64,000 nt of DNA from Siderastrea radians (taxonomy: Eukaryota; Cnidaria; Anthozoa; Scleractinia; Rhizangiidae), in the NCBI GenBank assembly GCA_964017195.1, contig OZ024887.1, forward strand, positions 61,488,811 to 61,552,810, in the 5' to 3' direction. How positions within the stretch are numbered: the stretch's first letter is position 1; each line of letters opens with the position of its first letter. A model generated the notes under the pieces. It was given only the letters and a program-made list of their open reading frames with translations. It searched no databases and was not told where the DNA came from. Both the position numbers and the translations under genes were made by a program. This document shows, piece by piece, positions 13,093 to 25,090 of this stretch.

Positions 13093-14347
13093 ATGGAGAT
13101 GGATGTCACTACTTTTTTAGTTTCTTTGCTACAGTTGAGGCGGCTAAATCAGCAGAAAATCATTTCTAGACGGGAAAAAGACGCCAGAAGGCGCTGGCGG
13201 ACACACTTGTGCCGCAGACGCTTTGTGTCAATGCTGTTTGTTATGTTGCTCACTCGTAACTTTTTGCCGCTGGTGCCGATACGAAAAATTTGGGCTAAAC
13301 CAAGGGTTAACACGTTTTGGGAGGAGACTTGCCAAGGGTGGAACGACAAAGAATGGAGGGAAAGCTTCAGGATATCAAGAGAGGCTTTTGAGTATTTATG
13401 TGCGGAGCTCAGTCCTTTCATTTCCAAGCGTGACACGAACTATCGCAAAGCCATGTCCGCTCGCCAGCTTCTCGCTATGACGTTGTACCGGCTATCTGAT
13501 ACTGCGAGTTACCGCACCATTGCAAACCTGTTTGGAATCGGAAAGTCAACTGTTTGTGAAATTGTTGTCGAAGTTTGTGGAGCTATTGTAGAAGTTCTTC
13601 TTCCAAGGTATATTCGCTTTCCACAAAATGCGCAAGAAATTCGGCAACGGATGGACGAGTTCAGTGATCGTGCGGGTTTTTCCCAGACTGTTGGTTGCGT
13701 TGATGGTTGTCATTAATCCCAATTAAAGCTCCGCAAAGCAACCCAGAGGACTATGTTAACCGAAAGGGTTTCCATTCCATAATTCTTCAAGCACTTGTGG
13801 ATGCAAATTACCTGTTTCTAGACATTTGCGTTGGATGGCCTGGTAAAGTGCATGATGCTCGCTTGTTCAGGAATTCGTCATTGTACACAGCTCTATCTAG
13901 TGGTGCCTTCATGCCCGACTCGTCCGTGATCAGGATGATTGATGATGTAAGGGTTCCACCTCTCATTCTGGGGGACTCCGCTTATCCCCTGCAAGACTGG
14001 TTAATGAAGCCATACGTTGACCGTGGGAACCTTAGCCGTGAGTAGACACACTATAACAATCTCTTGAGTGTCACTAGAGTTGTCGAAGAGAACGCTTTTG
14101 GCCGACTAAAAGGGAAATTTAACTCTCTTGGAAAGCGTTTAGATTTAAACGCAAACAATTGTGCCACTGTAACAGCAGCTTGCTGTGTACTTCATAATTT
14201 TGTGAAATTATGAATGAGGAATTTGACGAAGAGTGGCTTCTTACTATAGAAATAAATAATGGGATCTCCCTTGGTGTAGATGTGAACCAAAATCAGGATA
14301 GAAATGCTGCAAAAATCAGGGAAGCCATCAAGAGCTTTTTGTCTTAA
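13093..14347 (+). pseudogene. Harbinger DDE transposase (HARBI1-like), broken
   Basis: The first reading frame (ATG at 13093 to TAA at 13714-13716) holds a helix-turn-helix-like segment (YRTIANLFGIGKSTVCEIV) and the first catalytic Asp in GCVDG. A short insertion then shifts the frame; the next frame (13717-14045) holds the second Asp in WPGKVHDARLF and ends at an in-frame TAG where a Gln codon is expected (after LSRE). The frame continues with the catalytic Glu in ENAFGRLKG, and a further 1 bp shift near 14210 precedes the C-terminus, which ends TAA at 14345-14347. All DDE residues survive, but three lesions make it inactive as written. It lies about 200 bases inside the left terminus of its element. 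Confidence 0.85.
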
Positions 14348-15316
14348 ACAAATATTTATTACTTTCTTTGTATCAGTCAGAGTGCTGTATCACGTGGAGT
14401 TTGCTTGCATTTCATCCAAACTTTTCTAAAATTATTAATGCATTTCCTCTCACGCAAAGTATGCTCTTGTAACACCAAGAGGGAGATATTTGGTGAATTT
14501 TGGCGATGGCAAACCATAATAATTTTCAGTAATTTCTGCAAGCTGCAAGCACAGAACTTAAAAATGTTTGCTAAACTTTATCGGCTTCTTAAAGTGGGAT
14601 ATTGTCCAAGCACAAGCAGAGTACCTGTGATACCTTTAAGTCCAGTAGTGCTTATCCCCCCCCCCCCTTGCTTCCACACCCTGGTTATTAGATGGACATC
14701 TTGTCCTGCTTGAATCCAGGCTTTGTTGGTTAAACTTCCCACAATCTCAGAAAAAATTGTTAGGATATTGCTTCAGTGATTTCCCTTTTCTCCTCGACCT
14801 CCTCCATTATTGATGCCCAATCAGCAAGGTTGTTCAAATGGTGGAGGGGGTGGCAAGGGTGGGGGATAAAGCACTACTCTGTAATAAAACTGCACTTGAA
14901 AATGAAAATCACACTGAATTTCATATAAAAATGAATCCAAGTTTTGAGTATGTGAGTATGGTAACTACAGTGATACAAATTGTGGACTTATGAATATTGG
15001 AATTAAGTGTGATTCTCATTATTCTATTGGTCCCTGCAGTTTCTTATAGCAAACAGTTATATTTAAGGCCCTAATTAAAGAGCACAATTAATTTTATTTT
15101 AGATGAACTGGCTGGAAATCATGTTATGTGGATTTCTTAAGTGTTAAAGTCCAGACTTTGCTGTAGTTTGTATATTTTTTTATTTATACAAAGATAATAA
15201 GGAAAGAAAAAAGAAGGACAAAGGAATGATGGTAACCGTGAGTGGCTAGGAGGCCTTAAGGAAACTGTGAAGGTTATGTTAATTAGGCCTCCTCAATTAT
15301 AATGTTACAGTTGTAA

Positions 15317-16183
15317 GGGACTGGTCAATAAGTATAGGAGGGGGTGGGCCGGAGCACAGAGGGGGTGGGTCACTATGTTTTCAGCCATTCCAATAGGGTG
15401 GGTAATGCTATTTTCACCCTCAGGAAGGGGTGGGTCATCATATTTTAAGCCCCGTATATTGAAATACTGCAAACTTCTAAGGCTTTCTGTAACTCTAAGG
15501 GCATGAAGTTCCTCGCAAAATCTACATAAAACTTGTAGGAAAAGTCCATTTTAGCAAACAGAACTCTACAAGCACAGAACTCTACAAGCTGAATTGCTTA
15601 CTTATGTAACTCATACAACTGGAAACAAATGATCATTCCTGTGATGAAATCCGGGTCCAGTCCAGCAAATGCAGAAAATGGTGTTTCAGAGAGTCCAATT
15701 TCAAAAAATTTTCCGGGGAGCCTTCCCGCTGACACGCCCCCCAGAAGTTCTTGCCTTTGGTACTCATGTTGGCGCCTTCGTTGCTCACATCCATTTGTTT
15801 TACCTATGACTCCAATACATTAAAGTATTACCGAAAACCCTGTACATGTACGATACAATATTTTGTGTTAAAAATGAACTCTTTTCTCGGCACTATGCCT
15901 GGTATCTAGGTGGTCATTTTAATATAGTAACCAACACAGCTATAATTGTAAATCATTGTGTATGATTAACATGCAATATGATTACGTGTACATATCTCAC
16001 TTGTGAAATCCACTTGAATACTTTACTAATTGGGGGGGGGGGGGTCATGTTATTTTCAGCCAATACTTTGGGGTGGGTCAGCAGAATTTATGCCCACGTA
16101 AGGGGGTGGGTTATGAATTTTTGGACCACCACTTTTCCAAATGCTCCGGCCCATCCCTCCCCCTATACTTATTGACCAGTCCC
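15317..16183. mobile_element. Non-autonomous TIR element with ~42 bp inverted ends and TAA target duplication
   Basis: Left end GGGACTGGTCAATAAGTATA; the right end is its inverse with few mismatches, extending through a G-rich stretch to the GGCCGGAGCA segment. TAA flanks both sides (15314-15316 and 16184-16186). Internal GGGGTGGGT stretches repeat near both ends. There is no coding capacity. The TAA duplications suggest mobilisation by a Harbinger-type transposase. Confidence 0.75.
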
Positions 16184-16886
16184 TAATTGAAATTACAGCA
16201 ACAGATGCTAACACAGTTTTACCAGAATACAGTTCATTACAAAATCCACAACCAGTCTGAAATTACGTTGATGAAGGTGAGCAAATGTTTTAGGATCGGC
16301 AAATGATATTCACAAACATTGTGCAATACAGTTCAAGCCAAATTTATTTGCAGTACAACAAGAATTTTATTGCTTATATGTACTGCTCAAGAGTGTTTAA
16401 TAACAAAAGCATTGTCTATGGATGCTCTATAATTCAAGTTTAATGTAGACTAGTTGTTGTCATGTGTAGTGCATCTCCTTAAACAGGTAAGGTTACCAGG
16501 TCAAAGATGCAGGAGCCAGTCTTGTAGAGGTGAGCTGAATTCGCCTGAATAATAGTCTGAGCCGTCGCAGCAGTGAAAGCCCCAAATATACATAGAGCAG
16601 TGTATAATGAAGAGTGCCATATAAAACCTTACATAAACACTCACGATTTGATTTGAAATATAAACATTTGATAGTAGCCTCGGGGGTACTAGAACTTTTA
16701 ACCACAGAAAATTAATTTTTTGTAACTGGCTCAATTCTGATTCACTGTAACCTTGATCCACTGACCAAGAAGCATGTGGACTATGGGAATGAGAGTGAGA
16801 TTACCTGGATGCAACTAGCCCTGGAATTACATTCGCATCCACAAAATGTTTTATGGTATAACTGTGGAATCAAAACCCTAATATTT

Positions 16887-17002
16887 AACAATTATTCTAC
16901 GAGGGCGCGCTGGATATCGAATGATAGATAACCAACGAGGCGCGTAGCGCCGAGTTGGTTATAATCATTTGATATCCAGCAAGCCCGAGTAGAATAATTG
17001 TT
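16887..17002. mobile_element. Foldback MITE
   Basis: The arms AACAATTATTCTACGAG and CTCG.GTAGAATAATTGTT are inverted, and a second inner palindrome (GAGGCGCGTAGCGCCGAG region) lies at the centre. It is nested in the Harbinger element. The sequence from 17003 to about 18300 looks non-coding, and its far end (TTTTTAATAATA) may belong to the same larger repeat. Confidence 0.6.
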
Positions 17003-18354
17003 TTATTAAAAACTCAACCACTATTAAAAAACAAAATCAAGAAAGAACGGGAAAAATGAGAAAAGAAATAAAAAGGGAACAAGAATCGATCACATGACTG
17101 AACGACAAAGGCGCCAAAACCTTGCAAAGTGTTGCAGCGTTTCATTGCAAAGCTGAATGAATCAATGAAAACTGCTCGAAAGTGAACAAAGTGGCACAAG
17201 TTTTGGAAAAAAATCTTCTAAATTTTGGCTCTGAAATATGGTACATGTTTGATTTTTCTCCTGAAACATTGTTGTAGTCATCGTTCAAAGCGGATTGAAG
17301 CTGTACAATTTCACCTTGTTAGCTGCTGGAGTTGAAACGGAACAAATTTGTAATCTGTTCGCACAACGGAGCCATCATGTGCGTGTTTGATCGAACTGAA
17401 GACAGAACAAATTTGAACTTGAAGAGGTAATTTCTATGTATCTCAGAAGCGAGATTACTGTAGCGAGGAACATTAGAATTCACCATCATAGTTTGTTAAA
17501 CGCAAAGCGCAAAATGCAGTTGTTCTCGGTTTACAGGTTGCGGACGGCCGGAATGGTAAAAACAACATTCAAACAACTGGAAAAGCGATTCAACTACGTT
17601 TACATGGCATCCGATTTCTATCTGAGCATTTGGACCTGTTGGAACACAGAGCTACAACGAGCCGGCAGGTAAACCAGTGTCAATTTTGCGTGTTAAAGCC
17701 GAAAAAAATCTTGTCTTTTCTTCCTTCATGGTAGTTTGCAGCTATATTTTTTTCCTAGTACTTGTTTAGACTGCTTGATGATCTTCGCATCGACTCGCCA
17801 TGAATGTGTGATAGTTTTTATTAAATGCTTCCGCCTCATTTCACTGTGTTTTATTTTATGTCTTGTCTTGATATTTTGAAGTGGAAAGCCTTCCTGATAA
17901 AACCTACCGTTTGTTCAATTTCAACATAGTTTGATTTCAATGACCGACGTGACGATCGATGAAAGAAATTTTAAATTGTAAACACAACGCTTAATGCTTG
18001 AATTTTTATTTCTGCACAGTTTCTTCAAACAATTTTGACTTGTGTAAGACGACGCTGTTGGTGATGCTTGTTGGTGACGCTGTTGGAATTTCTGCTTAAT
18101 TTAAATTCGCTGCCAAGTGATTTCTCTCGTCCATTTTTCTCGCCGGGTCGCTCGCGAGGAAAAAACTTTCAGCTCACTTTGTTGTTGAGTGTTCATTGTC
18201 CATATTTGGTCGCAGCAGGTATATGAGCTGATAGCCTAGCTCCGTTCAGCCAATCAAAATGCTAGAAATCCAATATACCTAGTCCAGTTTTTAATAATAG
18301 CTGTTATTATAGATATACAGTCTCCCAGGTTGTAGCAGTTATATTTTTCATTTT

Positions 18355-18443
18355 ATAGGTCGGTAAATCATGATCGACTAGTCTGAGGATTATGATTCTG
18401 AGGACTATACACTCACCCAGACGATCATAATTTACCGGCCTAT
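18355..18443. mobile_element. Short foldback MITE (CGGTAAATYATGATCG family)
   Basis: Inverted arms CGGTAAATCATGATCG and CGATCATAATTTACCG. The same terminal motif opens and closes the larger palindrome at 27243-27456, so the two are members of one family. Confidence 0.65.
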
Positions 18444-19012
18444 GATAAGACTCCTGAGTTCAAACCATTTACAGCTTTTTCATTTTACAAACTTCAATTT
18501 ACAAAAGAAGTCTATTATATTAGCAACATTTTAAGTGCAAATTTGTGATGAGGAATACATATTCCATGGACAGTTGAAGAGGAAAATTGAAATGATAAGC
18601 TGTTTCATTGAGATTTCAATGCTTGGTCATATTTTTTCACTTCAGCAAACATTAGTAGCATAACATTTGTAAATGCCATGTTTTTGGGCACTTGTTTTAA
18701 ATAGCTGTGTTGTATTCAGCATCATTTGATTTTTTGCATTTTCAGCTTCCACCTTTTTTAAGGTATACACCATACACAATACTTTATTGCAGATAACAAT
18801 TTAGAGTGTTTGTACATGAGAATGAATGTGATGACATCACATTTGTAAAAACAAATATACTGGTATAACATTTAATGTTGACATGATGAATTTCAGGAAG
18901 GGTCGAGTAATGCCGTGCACAAGTTTATACTTTTGTTTAGCCTTGCATTTACCATGCAAAGATCTGTCTTCATAGAATAAACTTTGTTGATTATGAGATA
19001 ACTTTACCTTTT

Positions 19013-19230
19013 ATAAATAAATATAAATAAATAAATTGACTTTGTTTAACGAGCTTTTCAACTGATAAACCTGCGGCTCTTGGATTCCAGATTGAATTGG
19101 AATTTGGAAAAGTTGGTTTTTGAGGAGGAAGGAAAAACTGGAGGACCCAGAGAAAACCCACAGAGCAAGACGCCAGTTCTGAGAATTGAACCCGGGCAAC
19201 ACTGGTGGGAGGCGAGTGCACTCACCACTG
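19013..19230 (-). mobile_element. tRNA-derived SINE
   Basis: The minus strand carries a pol III A box (GTGGTGAGTGCACTCGCC) and B box (GGTTCAATTCTC) at tRNA spacing, followed by GGGTTTTCTCTGGGTCC and an (ATTT)n tail at 19013-19045. This is the layout of a tRNA-derived SINE, nested in the Harbinger element. No protein is encoded. Confidence 0.65.
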
Positions 19231-19384
19231 TGCCAGTTTCTGTGGTTCGCCTAGTTTCCCTTTCAGGAATGCAGAACATGGTGCCTGAAACCCTTTGCAA
19301 TAACTAGGGTAGGTTTATGATGAACACTGGTGGGAGTCACAGGGTTAATGAGGTTCTTTTTACCCCAAACCTAAGTTTTGTTAC

Positions 19385-19525
19385 CCCATGTGTCCTGAAG
19401 TTGTTCAAAAAAATCACTATTTCAGTGGATTAGTGTTAGAGAGAAACCAACTGCATTATCCACTGGATAGAGATTATTTATCCGGTGGATAGCGCTATCT
19501 AATGCTTTTGAACAACTGGGACCTG
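19385..19525. mobile_element. Copy of the GGATA-rich MITE family (1 of 4)
   Basis: Ends GTTGTTCAAAA and TTTTGAACAAC are inverted, and the interior has alternating TTATCC and GGATAA blocks. Relatives in this window lie at 28900-29060, 45805-45965 and 48586-48740. Confidence 0.55.
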
Positions 19526-19773
19526 GGTGGAAAGAGAAAATGGGAAGAAAAGTTTCACACCTATTTAAAGAAAACAACATGACAGCAAATACCAGACCTC
19601 AAACTACCACCCTTCCAGTGTAGTGCAATTGTACCATCCATGTCCAATACACAACACCACACCACAGTACTACACGGTGCTAATCTGCCATTCATCTCTT
19701 AGGCTACTGTAGTTCCCATCACATAGCATAGGGCATATTAAGTCACCCTGAGAAGGCTGCATTTTGTGCAAGT

Positions 19774-20040
19774 AAGGGTGCTTTTGATTGGGAAATCTGG
19801 ATTTCGGTTCCAGATTTCAGATATTGGACTTCCTAATAAAATGTGAAATCCTAAAGCAGATTTAGACGAACCAAGACCCCTTTCCAAGATGGATTTCAAT
19901 TAAAGAGCCTTAATTGAAATCCATCTTGGAAAAAGATTTTGGCTGGTCCAAATCTGTTTTTGGATTTCATGTTTTATTGGGAAATCCAAAATCTGGATTT
20001 TAAAATTGAATAATCCAGATTTCCCAATCAAAAGCACCTT
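19774..20040. mobile_element. MITE with ~27 bp perfect-to-near-perfect TIRs
   Basis: Starts AAGGGTGCTTTTGATTGGGA and ends with the inverse; the arms continue through GAAATCTGGATT. The centre is itself palindromic (CTTTCCAAGATGGATTTCAA paired with its complement), so the whole 267 bp can fold into one hairpin. Confidence 0.7.
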
Positions 20041-20332
20041 TGGTGTATCACCATTGGGATGCATAAAAAACCGCAGTATTCATGGACTGCCCGTGATCCC
20101 TTTCATTCTTGTCTGAATAATTCATTTGGCAAGCAAGGGTCAACCCAAGCAGCTGTTCTACATCTCTGCACCACTGCATCCTGAGTTGCAGAATTGCTTA
20201 TTATCAAAAGGGGGAATAACTAGCCAATTAACAAAATATTCGTGGTAAATAGCAATAAGCACGCAGTTGATTATGACAACAATGATCAGGAGATTAATGA
20301 AGTTTTAATTTGGTCCTCACTGGACCAGCTTG

Positions 20333-20593
20333 ACAGGGGTATTTTGCAGGACCCAGAACGCAGAACGCAGAAAGATGGTCAGCAGTATAGAGTGTGAAAC
20401 AGGTAGTACATCATATATGATAAACTGATATCATACATGCCTAACCCTAAACCTAACCCTAACCCGTAACCTTAGGGTTAGGGTTAGGGTTAGGCGTGTA
20501 TGATATCAGTTTATCAAATATGATGTACCTACCTGTTTCACACTCTATACCACTGACCAATATCATTCTGCATTCTGTAAAATACCCCTGCCA
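20333..20593. mobile_element. Foldback element with inverted telomere-like repeats at its centre
   Basis: Arms of about 130 bp run from ACAGGGGTATTTT through TAGAGTGTGAAACAGGTAG and GATAAACTGATATCATACA to the centre, where CCCTAA units (20440-20465) face TTAGGG units (20472-20494) across about six bases. Both arms match over nearly their full length. Confidence 0.75.
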
Positions 20594-21025
20594 GGACCAG
20601 CTTGCAACCGTCTTTGAAACAATAAATATTGTCCTCTTTCCAATAATTTACACTTTTTCAGTAGTTCTTAAATAATCATCAAATAAAAGGATATGTTTAC
20701 ATAAGTTCATACTCTTGATCAATAAGGCAATTAGCACAATTCATAATAAACATCAGAGATTACAGTCTCTGTGAAATGAAACTGAAATACCGCAGGTACA
20801 CTAACCGAAAAACTACGGTACTCTAGTTGTGAATTCAATTTAAATTTGTGAAGTGGAATGCAATCACTGTACCGCAATTTATTAACATCAGAGAGATTAA
20901 GATTACAAAAAGGAAGCCTTGAACGTGAAAATATACCGAACGTTTTATGGAAAAATAAAGCAAATGCGAGTTTTCATTTTTAAAACTTACTTCTTAAGTA
21001 CCTGCATCAACTTAATAAAAAAATC

Positions 21026-22772
21026 TTACTCTTCCTTCTTACGTTTCTCTTCCCTTTCTTCGTCCCTCTTTTCTCTTGTCTCCTCTGCCTCCAAAAAGCG
21101 TCTGTCAGCTTCCTGTTGGTAGTTCACAAACGCTTCAAGCGCCTTGTCAATCTTTGTGAACCCATCTGCGGCTGAAAGCCTCCTTTTCTTTCCTGTAAAG
21201 ACCTTCTTTATTTCGCCTGCATTTTCTTTTGTTGTTCCTGAAAATAATGAAAGACAAACAAACTTCTTTTCCTTGGCTCTTACCAAACCAAACTCTCTGA
21301 CTGTTCAACAAGAAATTCTTAAAAGAAACCCCCCAAAATATGTATCGTATTTCAATGAAACGTTAGTCCAGATTACATGAAGGGATTTATTTGCCAAGCG
21401 ATGTATCTGTGACTGATTGGCCGTTTTTATGCTAGAGACGTTAATATCGTCTAAGACGTTATTATCGTCTCGAGACGACATTAACGTCTAGTATAAAAAC
21501 GGAATATAAGTCAGACGACTTTAACGTCTGACGATATTAACGTCTTCTGTTAAGTGCGACTGAACGTCGAACTTAACAGACGACTTTAACGTCTGAGACG
21601 TTAAAGTCGTCTAGTATAAAAACGAGAGGACCTTATCTGGGACGAATTTAGCCCTAAAGCGCTTTATCGTTCCAATTTAGTTAGCCGTTTCTCCACCACG
21701 AAGAATCCCTCCGTTCATCTCCACTTCTTTCCTTCCTTTCTCTCTTGTTGGCCACGACGCACAAGCCAAGTGCTTCTTCCAAAAACCGCTTTCTTGACTG
21801 ATTTAGCCTTTTTAAAAAACATTTGCGTTTCCATGTCTTTTATTTTTCGACGACGTCGAGAAACAAGCCTTCAGAAGCTGCGAAGCAGTTAAGCAAAGTC
21901 TCCGCCATGTTTACATGCAGATGCATTTGTTGTTTTGCACACCAGTATTTGATTTGCCGCCGAGTTTAGTCGCGTCTAGTGTCTTCCAAGAATAGAACCC
22001 AGTCCTTTTCTTAGAAAATCTTGGGTTTTTTCTACTTGTTCGTCTACTTTAATACGTCCCGTTTTTATAGCAGACGACATTAACGTCTGAGACGTTAAAT
22101 ACGTCTAGACGACTTTAACGTCTCTAGCATAAAAACGGCCATTATAACACGAAGTACTTCACAGTTATCCGTTGCGTGACTTCACTGTCATCTTTGTAAA
22201 CAACGGAGACAAAAATATTTGCGACAAACTGATATTTTGGTAGATATTACAAGGTTTACCTGTCACACAAACCGGCCCCTCTGTACATTTGGCAGCTGAA
22301 GAACTACCTGTACTGCTTGAAGGAATGTTGAGGTCGATATTTTCATCTTCGTATTGATCTTCGTCGCCATTCAGGTTCTCCTCGCCGAGTCTCCGCAAAA
22401 TGATGCCGCAACGATTTTGGTGGAATTAATCACACATTTAGGCAGTGTACTGGGCTTATCGGATAGGACTTCGTCTAACTCGTCAAAAAAGGGTGGCTTC
22501 TTGCTGGGAGTCCCATTTCCCGTCTTGTTGCATTCGTCTTTATACTGGCGGTACGCTGTAACAAGCGTGTGCAATCTCACTTTGCAAGCTTCACCGTCTC
22601 TGTCCTCATAACGACAAGCGCGTAAAAAATCCCCCATTTCTAGCCAAATTGGCTTTTTTCTGGTACGTGACTTAAGTCTTAACTGGATATTTTCATCTCC
22701 CCATTTTTCAAGCAGAAGCTTGGTCTCGCGGTCCTCCCACCTTCTTCCACGAACTTTTCGGACAGCCGCCAT
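21026..22772 (-). pseudogene. Harbinger-associated Myb/SANT-like (MADF/trihelix) DNA-binding protein
   Basis: Exon 1 (22772-22260) starts with ATG at 22772 and encodes a Myb_DNA-bind_4-type domain: RRWEDRETKLLLEKW, a second conserved Trp (IWLEMGDFL), then a Lys/Arg helix (CKVRLHTLVTAYRQYK) and a NKTGNG...PFFDELD tail. Exon 2 (21237-21026) encodes a charged coiled-coil tail rich in Glu and Arg, ending at TAA/TTA. Donor (ACAG|GTAAAC at 22260) and acceptor (TTTTCAG at 21238) agree in phase 1. A frame change is needed near 22398, after SFCGD, so the copy seems to carry one indel. The intron holds the ACGTC-rich MITE. In Harbinger elements this protein helps nuclear import and binds the element's ends. 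Confidence 0.7.
21419..22140. mobile_element. TIR element packed with ACGTC(T) palindromes
   Basis: Left end GGCCGTTTTTATGCTAGAGA and right end its exact inverse; the flanks share ATT. The ends hold many alternating TTAACGTCT / AGACGTTAA blocks, and the segment TAGTATAAAAACG recurs inside, as if the terminal units had multiplied. The middle (about 21630-22040) is unique sequence. It sits in the intron of the Myb-like gene. Confidence 0.65.
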
Positions 22773-23994
22773 TTTGAAGTTGTTTTATTAATTAAAAATT
22801 ACCGGCCGCGTGTTTTTTGATCGATTCGCTAAATTAGCAGTTGGTAATAAACAACCCCATGTGCAGTACGAAACGACAATTTATAGGCTCGAAAACACAA
22901 CACTCACTTGATATAGAATAGTTAGAATTTCTAACTTTCGAATAAAATACACCAGTTGTCAATTAAGAATTAGCCAAAAATACAATCTTGAAGTCAAAAT
23001 TTTGAAAATTTACGCAAGAGATTCTCATGTTGTCTCGCGCGTGAAATCAAACCACAACAGAGGATTTCTGTTTAGGTCAGATTACTATTTTTCGAAATTT
23101 CACGAACGAAGATTCGCAGAAGAGGAGACAGTGAGCTTTTCTAAATAACACATTTTATAATACACGCCTTTATTCGTTTCTGAAAACCAAACGCGTTCAA
23201 TTCTTTCTTCGAGGGAAGCTACGCGCAAGCGATTTCGCTCGATGTGCAAGTTGTTTTGAAGAGCATTTACTGATGCGAACTGTGCACGTTTTTCAAAACT
23301 TTTACGAAAACTTTAAGAAATACAAAGAATCCTTCAATTAAGAAGTTATTTCGGTAAAAATTTACAATCAAATGTGTAATTTACTCTACCGTAGACTCGC
23401 AGAAGTGCTTGAGCATTTCCCAGAAAGTCCGCAGTTCAAAAAATCTCTTGCGATGGAAGATTGTCCTTCGCTTTGACAAAACGGCTGTTCGTCCTCGAAA
23501 GATGTTTTCTTCGCTCTAAAAGCTCTAAATTCCATCGCTTAACTTTTCGAGTGTTCCTTAGAGCTTCTTCTTTCGATTTTTAAGTTTCAAAAGGTAATCC
23601 TTCCTTCCAAGAGTGAGATATTGCCATCTTGAAAATTCACGCGTGAAGAGCACGGCAACCATTTTGAGTGAAATGTGATCTTGTTGGAGAGTGACAAGAA
23701 GTCTTCCCTTCTAGGACTCCGTCAAGCCTTCAAATATATGTGCAGTTGGTGGATTCTGATTGGTTGAACATTCCCAAAGACAACTAGGACAAAAGGGAAC
23801 CAAAAAAGCGTTTCTAGGGGAGGCTGGGGCCAAAAGCGAACACGCGCAAAATCAAGGCCGGCTCAGGCCGGCACGGACGTTACACGAAAGTTAAACTACC
23901 TCGTACGGTTAGTTTTAATAAAACACGTTTTAAACACGTTTAACTTGCGTCAGCCCGCGGTGTGAACGATTTATATTTAAAACGGTGTTTAGTA

Positions 23995-24030
<36 letters not shown>

Positions 24031-24040
24031 CGGGGTATAA

Positions 24041-24900
24041 GTCTGATTTGCAACTCACCACATTACCCTTCGGTCTTGTCGCGTAAGCTTGAGTTGATCC
24101 GACAAACTTAATTGAAATAGCTGTATACAGCTGGGACAGAAAGGTTTTTTCCCTTCCATAATGTATTATGGAAGGGAAAGATCTTCTAGTTATACAAATA
24201 AATACAGTGTATAAAATGAGGGACTGATGGGACGTGAAAAAGAAAGGAAAAAGAAATAGAAAAATGCTAGTTGAAGTCCAAGCGTGATAAGCAAGTATTT
24301 ACTATTATACTCCGTGGAATTCTTGGTCTTCAACAATATGATAAAATTACTTTGCTTGTATTGACAAGATTCAGCAACCAAATAGGTTGTAGGCAACGAA
24401 AAACAGCTACAACAGCTTTCTTGTTTTAGGGATTCCTTATAACAAAGTTGTCGACAAAATATTGTTCTAGAAAATTACAAGACTTTGCTGATACGTCCAC
24501 CATGTTGGTTCCTCCTTTTAACATGGTGGTCAGTCGTAAAAGTCAGTACAATTAGCTAAAGCAGTTTTTATTCAAGATCATTGAGATGATACTGTTATAT
24601 TACTATGATACTTAAGAAATGAAAAGTGAATCCAAAATGTTGGTTTATGGCATTTTATGAATTTCTGTGTTTCGGGCTACCACGAATTTAATCACATTTT
24701 AAAACGCTCTTCTTTTAAAGTGAATATATCAACGTGAAATCTACCTTGAAGACTTATCTCAGTGCTGTGTAGAGTATATTAAAAGAGGAGCTTTGTGGTG
24801 GCTTTGGTTTAAGTTTTAGAGTTTTAATGACATTACATAAATACCAGGAATTGATTAACATAAAAGGGCATCATAATAGCTTTCCTGGCCACATTTTGGC
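24041..24900. other. Spacer downstream of the MACPF gene
   Basis: Contains the inverted partner (24052-24135) of 12393-12475 and a small palindrome (CCCTTCCATAATGTATTATG, 24149 onward). Otherwise featureless. Confidence 0.4.
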
Positions 24901-24923
24901 CCCATCACTTCGGAATATTTCTA

Positions 24924-24929
24924 TTTATT
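24924..24929 (-). terminator. Polyadenylation signal AATAAA for the MACPF gene
   Basis: TTTATT on the plus strand reads AATAAA on the minus strand, about 160 bases after the stop codon of the MACPF-pentraxin gene. It is the first canonical signal after that stop that I found. Confidence 0.5.
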
Positions 24930-25090
24930 GCAATCACGTGATAGGTAACTCTGGTATACAATTGCTCCACTACCTCGCTCTGTCTTTCCGACGAGAAAAG
25001 AAAATAACATAGAAAATCTCTTAATGACGCAGGCTAACGTCTCCCAGCTTATCGTTTCGTTTACAATATGTCTAGAGCAACAACCCCTTT

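Larger units (their letters stand above)
12881..24037. mobile_element. Harbinger/PIF DNA transposon, 11.2 kb, with terminal inverted repeats
   Basis: The left end reads TACCCCATTCACACCAA and the right end, inverted, TACCCCGTTCACACCAA. Both ends are flanked by TAA (12878-12880 and 24038-24040), the TWA target duplication of the Harbinger superfamily. Subterminal DNA on both sides is rich in GTTTAA motifs that pair with each other. Inside lie a plus-strand DDE transposase remnant (13093-14347) and a convergent minus-strand Myb/SANT-like gene (21026-22772), the two proteins Harbinger elements carry. At 11 kb it is longer than typical; later nested insertions explain much of that (15317-16183, 16887-17002, 18355-18443, SINE at 19.0 kb, 19774-20040, 20333-20593, 21419-22140). 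Confidence 0.85.

Noticed and set aside
16887..18302. A gene around the 78-codon plus frame at 17436-17672
   Set aside because: The whole stretch looks like a decayed repeat starting with a foldback MITE; no recognisable protein motif.
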